Shown here in pieces: positions 22,189-29,211 of a stretch of DNA of 64,000 nucleotides; the first letter of the stretch is position 1, and every line of letters begins with the position of its first letter. The stretch is from Rhodanobacter sp. MP7CTX1 (GTDB lineage: Bacteria; Pseudomonadota; Gammaproteobacteria; Xanthomonadales; Rhodanobacteraceae). A model generated the notes under the pieces. That model worked only from the letters and a program-made list of their open reading frames with translations. It had not been told where the DNA came from and searched no databases. The DNA lies in contig NZ_JACHCN010000015.1 in the NCBI RefSeq assembly GCF_014205795.1, forward strand, positions 1 to 64,000, given 5' to 3'. Position numbers and translations under genes: made by a program.

Positions 22189-22385
22189 AAACGCGCAAGG
22201 GTGACCCGCGTCGTCGACGGAATCACGCCGCGAGGGGTGGCGGTTGCCGACGGTGTGGTCCTCCCACTACATGAGTTGGCCGTGTTGCGCGATCGTGATC
22301 CTACGGCAGAACCCAAAGCTGCCTTGCATGGCGCCGCAGCCAAACAACGATGGGCGCCAAAGCACACTATGAGAGGAGGAAAAGC

Positions 22386-22520
22386 ATGAACGAGGATTTC
22401 TGGGCATTCGCCGACGGGTTGGTCAGAGGTGCCATCGTGGCGGCTTCCGCTCAACGAACAGTGGGCATGAAGTGCACCAGCGTGTGCTCACCGGTTCAGC
22501 TGACTTTGCAACAGTATTGA
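22386..22520 (+). CDS. Small hypothetical protein, 44 residues
   Basis: The frame starts ATG at 22386 with an excellent ribosome binding site (GAGAGGAGGAAAAGC) and begins MNEDFWAFADGLVRGAIVAAS. No homology is recognised. It could be the start of a truncated gene: the first 22 residues look protein-like, while the tail (TSVCSPVQLTLQQY) does not. Confidence 0.4.
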   Translation: MNEDFWAFADGLVRGAIVAASAQRTVGMKCTSVCSPVQLTLQQY

Positions 22521-22875
22521 TCCCAAACGGGCGCCTGCCGGGACAGCTCGATATCAAGAGTGCTGCCAACAACATCAAACGCGACCCATGTCTGAGCGCA
22601 CCCTTCGCCGGGGATGGCGTGGCGGGCCTCCTCCTGCATGGCGCAACCCGCTTAGATAAACAAATGCTGAATATGATGGCCAATATATGATTTATATCCG
22701 CCATTTTTCCAGTAAGTATCTGATTACCAATAGATTTGCAGAGACGTATTCCGCCGGCAATTCCGACTAACTTTATAAATGTAGACTGAATACACAGCCA
22801 TGCTGGTGATCGTATTCGCCAAAATACGCGTAGGCTGCGGAAATCAAAGAACATTTTCCGGAGCCATTTCCGCCA
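22521..22875. other. AT-rich intergenic stretch upstream of the HipA-like gene
   Basis: No supported gene. From about 22655 to 22860 the base composition drops well below the local GC level, with runs such as AATATGATGGCCAATATATGATTTATATCC. This is typical of acquired DNA and probably contains the promoter of the yjjJ-like gene. Confidence 0.5.
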
Positions 22876-24237
22876 GTGAATCAGCCACGGATGCTACCCA
22901 TCGCCGTCGCCCTGATCCGGTACGGCGCTCTGCCCTCCCAAGACCTTTACCAGAAGGTACAGGACGAGTTCGGGAGCGAGCGCAGCTTTCAGCGCGCCTT
23001 GAGCGACACCCCAAACCTGATTCGCCTTGGGTCCAAGCGGAATCGGGGGTATGCCATCGCGCGTACCGACATTCCCCCATCGCCCCTCTACATGCGCCAT
23101 CAAGACGGGAGCGACTCCTTCCTCGGCAACCTTGTAGCGCTGGAAGCAAATCAGTGGACCTGGGATGACGCGGCCACGCAACCGTGGTGGATGCCGTTGT
23201 CGCAGCTGAGCGAGACCCTGCCGGTCTACCAGGGCCTGCCCTGGTTCATGGATGCTTTCCGGCCCGCCGGCTTCCTGGGCCGCACCTGGGTCCGTGAGCA
23301 CGCTGCCGCACAGGGCTGGTCGCTGGACATCCAATCCTGGACGGATCAACAAATCCTGTCCGCCGCGCTGCAGGTGCCTTGGGACTGGCGAGGCCATCTG
23401 TCGCTCGGTCCCCTCCACCCGATGGAAGACGGCGTCGTTGCCATCGGCGATCGAAGGAAGGAATACGCCAGGCGCGCCAACCTCGTCCTCGATGGCGTCA
23501 TGATCGGCGCCTCGGCGGATGGCGAGCAGCCCAAGTTCACCGCCATCGTTGCCGAAGGGGATCGCCGCCGCTCGGTGCTGGTGAAGTTCTCGCCCCGCAT
23601 GACGGGTAATCCGGCGGCGCGGCGCTGGGGAGACATCATGCTCACCGAAGCCGTTGCGCAGCAGACGATGGCGATCCATGGGCTGGACTCGGCCGCCACC
23701 GAGGTCTGGATGCACGACGATCGCATATGGCTGGAAACCACGCGCTTTGACCGTGTCGGCGCGCGTGGTCGTGAGGGTATGGTGTCCCTGCGCGCGCTGG
23801 CGTACAGCTATCAGTACCAGGGGCCGGCAAACGGGTGGGTTCAGGCGGCAGAACACCTGCAGAAACGGGACGCACTCCTCGAAGAGGACGTGGCCAAGGT
23901 GCGTCACATCGCCACCATCGGCCACCTGTTGCTCAACACCGACATGCACATGGGAAACCTGAGTTTCATCGTTGGTACCAGCCCGCCCTACCGACTCCGA
24001 CTGGCGCCGATATACGACATGACGCCGATGCGCTGGGTACCGGTGGGGGCGCAGAACGCGGTGCCACCGCTGGCGCCCGAGCCGCTGTTCAAGACAAACG
24101 ATCGCGAATCGATGGTGATCGCTGCGGAAATTTGGGAAGACACGTCCCGGCGGGACCTGGCGACCGACGAGTGGCGGGAGTGGTCCGCGCAGCGGGCACA
24201 GCAAATTCGCGAAGCGCTGGCAGCAATTCCAGGCTGA
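22876..24237 (+). CDS. yjjJ: HipA-family serine/threonine kinase, YjjJ type
   Basis: 453 residues. The N-terminal region has a winged-helix look (VALIRYGALPSQDLYQKV, then SFQRALSDTP). The kinase-like core has the HipA ATP-loop segment GASADGEQPKFTA, the catalytic loop LLLNTDMHMGNLSF and the metal-binding segment LAPIYDMTPM, so the active site appears complete. YjjJ-type proteins are HipA homologues lacking a separate HipB antitoxin; none is adjacent here. HipA kinases phosphorylate aminoacyl-tRNA synthetases in characterised cases; the target of this branch is uncertain. The GTG at 22876 gives the full N terminus; the ATG at 22891 is an alternative, and neither has a strong ribosome binding site. 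Confidence 0.85.
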   Translation: MNQPRMLPIAVALIRYGALPSQDLYQKVQDEFGSERSFQRALSDTPNLIRLGSKRNRGYAIARTDIPPSPLYMRHQDGSDSFLGNLVALEANQWTWDDAATQPWWMPLSQLSETLPVYQGLPWFMDAFRPAGFLGRTWVREHAAAQGWSLDIQSWTDQQILSAALQVPWDWRGHLSLGPLHPMEDGVVAIGDRRKEYARRANLVLDGVMIGASADGEQPKFTAIVAEGDRRRSVLVKFSPRMTGNPAARRWGDIMLTEAVAQQTMAIHGLDSAATEVWMHDDRIWLETTRFDRVGARGREGMVSLRALAYSYQYQGPANGWVQAAEHLQKRDALLEEDVAKVRHIATIGHLLLNTDMHMGNLSFIVGTSPPYRLRLAPIYDMTPMRWVPVGAQNAVPPLAPEPLFKTNDRESMVIAAEIWEDTSRRDLATDEWREWSAQRAQQIREALAAIPG

Positions 24238-24385
24238 TAGCACGCGCGCGCTGTTGATGGTGGTGGTCGTGGTGCCACCGGTCGATGGTGGTGGCCAGCC
24301 GGGATGCGATTTCAAGGTGAAGTCGGACTGACTTCGCCTCTTTCCCCGGGGTAAATCTACCTGTCGATAGTTAGCTCGGACCGCC

Positions 24386-24429
24386 AAAAAAACGGCGGCA
24401 CTGTTTGGAAAGCGCCGCCGGCGTTTTTA
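24386..24429. terminator. Bidirectional terminator between convergent genes
   Basis: AAAAAACGGCGGC pairs imperfectly with GCCGCCGGCGTTTTT around a central loop, with A and T runs on each side. It lies between the yjjJ-like gene and the convergent GLPM-repeat gene. Confidence 0.75.
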
Positions 24430-24443
24430 TTCGACGAGGTTAT

Positions 24444-24986
24444 CTAAAGGCAGCTCGATTGGCCGAACGCATTACCCGCGATATCGATACAACCATCTAA
24501 CATTGGAAGGCCGCTAGCTGGATTAAAAGACAACATGTGTTGACCGAATTCTCCGTGAACGATGCCGCCGATGTCGATACCGTGGTTTGTCATGGATAGA
24601 CCAGTGGCGAGGTTGATGCCCATCGAATCCGCATCGATTACGCCAGTGCACGGATAGTGGCCGGACATATGGCCAGCGATATCCAGACCACTATCTAGCA
24701 TGGGAAGGCCGCTAGTCGCATTCAGAGACAATAGGTGTTGATCGATCATTCCGTAAACGTTGCCACCGATGTCGATACTTTGATCTGCCATCGGTAGACC
24801 CGTGGCGGGGTTGACGCGCATTGGATCATCATTGCATGGGCCAATGTACGGACTGCAGTCAGCACGCCGTTTTGCTGACCTTCTGCTCGGCACATGGGTA
24901 GGTTTTCCTTTCATGACCATATAACTGAACATGGCAATGAAAAGGATTCCTCCACAAATAACGAGTGCAACGGTTTCATAGTCCAA
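24444..24986 (-). CDS. Membrane-anchored GLPM-repeat protein, unknown function
   Basis: 180 residues. One membrane helix lies near the N terminus (ALVICGGILFIAMFSYMVM), then a basic linker. Four copies follow of a motif of the form N-x-A-T/S-G-L-P/S-M-x(4)-I/L-D-I-G/A-G: NPATGLPMADQSIDIGG, NATSGLPMLDSGLDIAG, NLATGLSMTNHGIDIGG and NPASGLPMLDGCIDIAG. The second half is a 66-residue tandem duplication of the first, visible in the DNA as a 198-base period. The start is TTG at 24986 because TAAGGAGAGG lies just upstream. I recall similar single-copy motifs in small proteins of unknown function, but no role is known. Confidence 0.75.
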   Translation of the reverse strand: MDYETVALVICGGILFIAMFSYMVMKGKPTHVPSRRSAKRRADCSPYIGPCNDDPMRVNPATGLPMADQSIDIGGNVYGMIDQHLLSLNATSGLPMLDSGLDIAGHMSGHYPCTGVIDADSMGINLATGLSMTNHGIDIGGIVHGEFGQHMLSFNPASGLPMLDGCIDIAGNAFGQSSCL

Positions 24987-25050
24987 TTTTCCTCTCCTTA
25001 AACATGAACACAAAGCCTACGGCCGGCACAGTCGATCTGCGCCGCTCGCC

Positions 25051-25209
25051 TCAGATAGACCAACTCTTCGCAGAGATCCCGTGCGCGCGCTTTCCTTGCG
25101 GATTAACGTTCATCGTCGCCAGTTCGCGCCGTAAGGCGGGCAGGTCGGCGTACTGAGCATCCAACGGATCACGTTGACGCGGTGTCATTGGGCATCGGGG
25201 TTTGAACAT
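25051..25209 (-). CDS. Small hypothetical protein, 52 residues
   Basis: The protein is not recognised. It begins MFKPRCPMTPRQRDPLDAQYADL and is basic and hydrophilic. The ATG at 25209 lies 7 bases after the stop of the preceding gene, and its ribosome binding site (AGAAGGAG) overlaps that stop, which suggests translational coupling. It is called mainly from that arrangement. Confidence 0.5.
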   Translation of the reverse strand: MFKPRCPMTPRQRDPLDAQYADLPALRRELATMNVNPQGKRAHGISAKSWSI

Positions 25210-25216
25210 CGAGGAC

Positions 25217-25585
25217 CTACTCCTTCTCATCGATGGCCGAATCGTCCGGCCCCTGCACTTCACGCGCGGATCGCATCACCCGATCCAGCTCGTCCTGACG
25301 CTGTTCCAGCACCGTAATTCGCTCGAGCAGATGAGTCAGGGTGGCGTGCCACGTGTCCTTGGACCGCTCCGCATTGCTGTCGACAGTAGACGGTTCCATC
25401 CTTTGATCGGGCTCAGAGTGAATGATGGGGCGACGCTCATCCTTGCGCCCCTTCCCCCTCATGGCATCGTCCGTGACCCGGTTTAGCCAGTGACACAGGG
25501 CCAAGACAGGTGCAAAAAAACCCCGTGGCGTTTCCCGGACCCCCTGGATGAAGCCGTCTTTAAAAGCCTTCAGAGATTCATTCAT
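25217..25585 (-). CDS. Hypothetical protein, 122 residues, coiled-coil C-terminal part
   Basis: It begins MNESLKAFKDGFIQGVRETPRGFFAP and has one weakly hydrophobic stretch (FFAPVLALCHWLNRV). A predicted coiled-coil follows (WHATLTHLLERITVLEQRQDELDRVM). The ribosome binding site GGAGGAAGGCA directly precedes the ATG at 25585, which makes this a confident gene. It is third in a minus-strand run of genes from 27190 down to 24444. Function unknown; the helix plus coiled-coil suggests a small membrane-associated or scaffold protein. Confidence 0.7.
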   Translation of the reverse strand: MNESLKAFKDGFIQGVRETPRGFFAPVLALCHWLNRVTDDAMRGKGRKDERRPIIHSEPDQRMEPSTVDSNAERSKDTWHATLTHLLERITVLEQRQDELDRVMRSAREVQGPDDSAIDEKE

Positions 25586-25667
25586 TGCCTTCCTCCATTA
25601 ATAGATACTTGTTGTGGTCCCGCTTTGTCGCCGATTGACATCCTCCCCCTCATCTCTGCCCTATTCC

Positions 25668-26879
25668 TCACCATCCACCGATGGCGGCCGCCAGGACGCC
25701 GGCCTCGTACGGACGCGCGATCTCCCACCCCGACGCACCCAGTAGTCGCGCGATGTATCGGAAGCGACTTTCCAGCTCACTTTCACCGGCCCGCCCCTCC
25801 TGCGGGTGCGCGGCCAGATCCCCGATGCCGGACACGATGCGACCGCGCAAACTGCGCATCTTTTCGCTGTAGGCGTCGCGACTGGTTAGCGCCACCTGCT
25901 CGATCGACGAGCGCACAAGATTCCGTTCCGGTGCACGGCCGTCCAGGACTCGATGCACACGTACCATGGCGTCCACGATGGACTCATACAGGTCCTGCCA
26001 CGACGGCCGACAAGCCAATTCGTCGTAAAGAGGCTCTTTTCCGAGTTGACGCTTATCGGCAACCAGCACAAGCAGCTGGCGTAACAGGGCCAAAGCATCG
26101 GTGTAGTCCACGTAGTCGGCCGCCGAGAGGTGGCCTTCCGCCATTTCGATTTGATCGAGTAGGGCCAACCCTCGACAGCGGGCCGGATGCGTGTCGCCCA
26201 GCTCCGCGATGACCCGGGTGATGAGCGCGCCAGCCACCAGATTCGGCACCATGCGTCGGGGATCGTTGAGCAACAGGGCAACCCCTTCGATGGCCATCAT
26301 CGGAGTCAACCCGTCCAGACCGGCGAGCAGATCTTCATGGGTCAACCCCTCACACGCGACGGCGAACCCTTCGCGGTCAGCGGTGAAGTGCCAGGGTGCG
26401 ACCCAGCGGACGCGAACGTCTGCACCGCGCACACGTCGCTCGACAGTGATGACGCCCATGACATCCCGATACATGCCGGTGACCGGGGCGGCGATCTCAC
26501 CCTCTGGAGTGACGAGGACGCCAGCCACGGGATCACGCCGATCGACTTCCCGAGACTCACCTTCGGGTGAGATCAGCCACTTGTGCACGAGATGCGCGTG
26601 GATGGCATCGAAGACGGCGTGAGGCGTACCCTCCAGTGCCTCGTCGAGAATCAACTGCAGGCTCGGCCGCTCGGTGATGGAGGCGAGGACCTCGCCCACC
26701 TGCGGACACTGTTCGCCCATGCGCGGCAGTGGCGTGATTGCCGTCTCAACCAAACGTCCGTCCTTGTCCCAATAACAAAAAAGGGGAACGCCGAAGGCCA
26801 ATGGGTGCGTGCAAGGCCTAACCGCCCAGCACTGGATTTGGCAGGTGCCGGACACGGCCTCGTTGAATGCCATCGTCAT
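25668..26879 (-). CDS. Hypothetical protein, 403 residues
   Basis: No family is recognised. The protein is soluble and mostly helical in its second half (ALALLRQLLVLVADKRQLGKEP; SWQDLYESIVDAMVRVHRVL). The N-terminal third is mixed strand and helix with several Cys and Trp (CQIQCWAVRPCTHPLAFGVPLFCYW). The start is the ATG at 26879, which overlaps the upstream stop as ATGA; the longer frame from 26909 would enter the upstream gene. Translational coupling suggests that the two products work together. There is no signal peptide or membrane segment. Confidence 0.7.
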   Translation of the reverse strand: MTMAFNEAVSGTCQIQCWAVRPCTHPLAFGVPLFCYWDKDGRLVETAITPLPRMGEQCPQVGEVLASITERPSLQLILDEALEGTPHAVFDAIHAHLVHKWLISPEGESREVDRRDPVAGVLVTPEGEIAAPVTGMYRDVMGVITVERRVRGADVRVRWVAPWHFTADREGFAVACEGLTHEDLLAGLDGLTPMMAIEGVALLLNDPRRMVPNLVAGALITRVIAELGDTHPARCRGLALLDQIEMAEGHLSAADYVDYTDALALLRQLLVLVADKRQLGKEPLYDELACRPSWQDLYESIVDAMVRVHRVLDGRAPERNLVRSSIEQVALTSRDAYSEKMRSLRGRIVSGIGDLAAHPQEGRAGESELESRFRYIARLLGASGWEIARPYEAGVLAAAIGGW

Positions 26880-27190
26880 CAGGCGACCAACGCGATGCGG
26901 TGGCCACACACCATCGGAACGTCAGGTTGATGTGTCGTGTTCCGCCGCCGATGGGGCTCTGCCGGATTACCCTCCAGTTGCCACTGCGCCTCGAGCGTGC
27001 GCCGAAGGTTGACCTGCACAGGTAGCAAAGGCCGAAATCTCGCACTCATGATGTCAATCGCGTCACATTGGCCGACCAACTGAAGCGTGGTCACCGGAGA
27101 GCTGCAGAACAGTTCGAACGACACATCCAACGTGCTAATCGATGCGTGCTCGAAGATTTCCGTGAGAGTGAAACCGTGGATCTTTTCCAT
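26879..27190 (-). CDS. Hypothetical protein, 103 residues
   Basis: The protein is not recognised. It begins MEKIHGFTLTEIFEHASISTLDVSFELF and has no signal or membrane segment. The ATG at 27190 follows AAGGGG at reasonable spacing. Its stop overlaps the start of the 403-residue gene (ATGA), so the two form a coupled pair. It lies downstream of the tyrosine integrase gene in the same orientation, with a gap of about 160 bases. Confidence 0.6.
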   Translation of the reverse strand: MEKIHGFTLTEIFEHASISTLDVSFELFCSSPVTTLQLVGQCDAIDIMSARFRPLLPVQVNLRRTLEAQWQLEGNPAEPHRRRNTTHQPDVPMVCGHRIALVA

Positions 27191-27353
27191 GAGGAGCCCC
27201 TTGTCCGTAGAGTGATTCACCTCATGGATACCACTCCTCGCCTGTAGCGCAAGAGCCCCCACCGCTCAGGATCTCCACGACTTACAGCACCGACAAAACA
27301 CACCACCCGTCCGCCCCTTCTCACTCACATGCTCTGGCGGTATTCACCCATTG

Positions 27354-28292
27354 TCATGCGATACCCCGGACCAGCGCACCGAACGCCGTGCCGTCCTGCC
27401 GGGTGAGATTGGGAACGAAACGTGCGTAGCGCGTGAATAGCATCCGCGCATCGCTGTGCCCCATCTGGCGTCGAATGAATTCGACATTCTCCCCGGCAGC
27501 CAGCATCAACGTGGCGTAGGTGTGCCGCGTTTGATAGGCGCGCCGGCGCGTCAAGCCCAAGGCATCCAGCACGGGGTACCACGTCCGCCGGGTGACGTTG
27601 CGTCGATTCAGTGGCGTGCCATTGCGCGAACAGAAGACCAGGCTTCCACGACCGGTGCGGTCATGCTGCCTTTCAAGGGCAGCCACGACCGGCGCCGCGA
27701 GAACCACATCACGTCGGCCTGCACGGGTTTTAGGGGTTTCCCATTCGCCGTCGACCCAAGCGCGATTCACCGACAACATGGCGCCCTGAAGATCCACATC
27801 CGCCCACATCAATCCATCCGCTTCGCCCGTGCGAAGACCTGTGAGGAAGCGCACCGAAAAATAATCGGCCCAGCGCGGCTCCAGTGCGCCGAGGATCGCC
27901 TCCATCTGCGCCAGCGAAAACGGATGAATATCGGGCTCCACAATCTGCAAAGCTTTAAGTCCTATGGTCGGATCCGGACACCCGTAACGCTGTGTGCCCT
28001 CGCGCAAGAGGGCCGCAAGGACTCCAACCACTTTATTGATGCGCGCTGCGGAAGGATGGCGGTCATGCGAATGCATCCAAGCACGGAAAGCCAGGAGATC
28101 CGCACGCGCGATGGCATCCAAGGAACGATCGCCAATCGACGGTAGCACCCAAAAATCCAGTGCCTCTCCTACCGTACGGGCGTGGGAGCGTTTCCATTCC
28201 GGCAGTCGCTCTGTTTGCCATGTGCCTGCGAACGCTTCGAGCGTCGGAATCCCCAGGGCGCGTTCTTCTGGTATCCAGACGGGCTTGCTCAT
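27354..28292 (-). CDS. Tyrosine recombinase / phage-type integrase
   Basis: 312 residues, integrase of the lambda Int family. The N-terminal core-binding domain (RTVGEALDFWVLPSIGDRSL) is followed by the catalytic domain with all expected residues: Arg in FLTGLRTGEADGLMW, Lys region PKTRAGRRDV, His-x-x-Arg variant in YQTRHTYATLML, and His with nucleophile Tyr in MGHSDARMLFTRYARF. The start is the ATG at 28292, since GAGGAG lies 8 bases upstream; the GTG at 28301 has no usable site. It is divergent from the three-gene recombinase operon. The attachment site and element boundaries were not found. Confidence 0.9.
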   Translation of the reverse strand: MSKPVWIPEERALGIPTLEAFAGTWQTERLPEWKRSHARTVGEALDFWVLPSIGDRSLDAIARADLLAFRAWMHSHDRHPSAARINKVVGVLAALLREGTQRYGCPDPTIGLKALQIVEPDIHPFSLAQMEAILGALEPRWADYFSVRFLTGLRTGEADGLMWADVDLQGAMLSVNRAWVDGEWETPKTRAGRRDVVLAAPVVAALERQHDRTGRGSLVFCSRNGTPLNRRNVTRRTWYPVLDALGLTRRRAYQTRHTYATLMLAAGENVEFIRRQMGHSDARMLFTRYARFVPNLTRQDGTAFGALVRGIA

Positions 28293-28680
28293 CAGCGTCA
28301 CTCCTCACATAGAGCTGGCGTCCGCCAGCCGCATGTATGTGACACACGTTTGGATTGTGGCAAGGCCGCGAAAATTTGCGGCACGAAGGCGCGAGTTCCC
28401 CAGAAGGCAAAAGGAGGCACCTTCACCACGTGATGATCAGCTGCTTGGGCCAAAATTTGGGTCCATATGTGTTTTCTGCCCGTAGAACGAGCTTGAGAAG
28501 GGGGTTTGCTGGCAAGAACCCTCGGCGGACGGCCTCAAACTAGGATCATCAGCCGGGAGATACATTCATGCCTTCTCGTCCCATCCCCCCTCAAAACGCG
28601 AACGTACTGCCTCAGCACCTTGTCGCCAGTGGCCTCCCCGATCTCAGGGGAAACTGTCACACCGCGGAGGACGGCCGCGT
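28293..28680. other. Divergent intergenic region between two recombinase loci
   Basis: About 390 bases with no supported gene. It must contain promoters for the minus-strand integrase and the plus-strand three-gene operon. A partly symmetric A/T block (GGGCCAAAATTTGGGTCC near 28448) is a possible regulatory or recombination site, but nothing confirms it. Confidence 0.4.
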
Positions 28681-29211
28681 ATGACTGTATCGATAGTGAA
28701 ACGCCTTTCCGTCAAACAATTTGTCGGCTTTCACACAGATATCCCGCTAAAGGACGGCTCGACGAACGTGCCGCTTCTGCCTTTCTCGCTTGGTCATGCA
28801 GTGCCACTGTGGTCCTCGGGCACGGTGCTGATCACCGAGGAGAAGCCGCCCCGTGTCGTCGGAGGCATCGACGCGTATACGAGCGCTCTTCACCAGGCCA
28901 ACGAACGGAATATCGCGGTATACGTGCTCGCAATCCTTATATCAGCCTCCGATCTCACTGCAGGATTTTGGTCGCAATGGCCGGCACGCGAGATCGCTCT
29001 GGCGCGCTACAACCTCAGAGATCGAACCTCATTACTGCGTCGGCTGCTTCGGACATCGCATTGCAGCGTGATGGATCTTTCGATCGAAGAGTTGGCTAGA
29101 CGTTTCAGTTGTTCAAAACGGTCGGTCAAACGCGTCCGCCAGGAAGCGGGCGCATCACGAACGTACACCCGCCGCAAAACGATCATCGAGACCGCAGGGA
29201 CGACGATATGA
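28681..29211 (+). CDS. HTH protein, first gene of a recombinase operon
   Basis: 176 residues. The C-terminal part has a clear helix-turn-helix (MDLSIEELARRFSCSKRSVKRVRQEAG). The middle (PPRVVGGIDAYTSAL, then IAVYVLAI) loosely recalls the ParB/sulfiredoxin-like fold, which is only a guess. GGAGGA precedes the ATG at 28681. The stop overlaps the next start as ATGA, and that gene overlaps the third the same way, so the three products are probably made in fixed ratio. A small DNA-binding partner next to integrases is also found in GInt elements, although gene order and sizes differ here. Confidence 0.75.
   Translation: MTVSIVKRLSVKQFVGFHTDIPLKDGSTNVPLLPFSLGHAVPLWSSGTVLITEEKPPRVVGGIDAYTSALHQANERNIAVYVLAILISASDLTAGFWSQWPAREIALARYNLRDRTSLLRRLLRTSHCSVMDLSIEELARRFSCSKRSVKRVRQEAGASRTYTRRKTIIETAGTTI

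Noticed and set aside
24250-24310. Short GGTGGT/GGTCG repeats after the yjjJ-like gene, considered as CRISPR-like or satellite DNA
   Set aside because: The repeats are irregular, only a few units long and have no spacers. No CRISPR array or cas gene was seen anywhere in the window.
17351-28292. tRNA-Val as the attachment site of the integrase at 27354-28292
   Set aside because: No second copy of the tRNA 3' end was found in the accessory region, and the integrase is about 10 kb away, so the link is unsupported.
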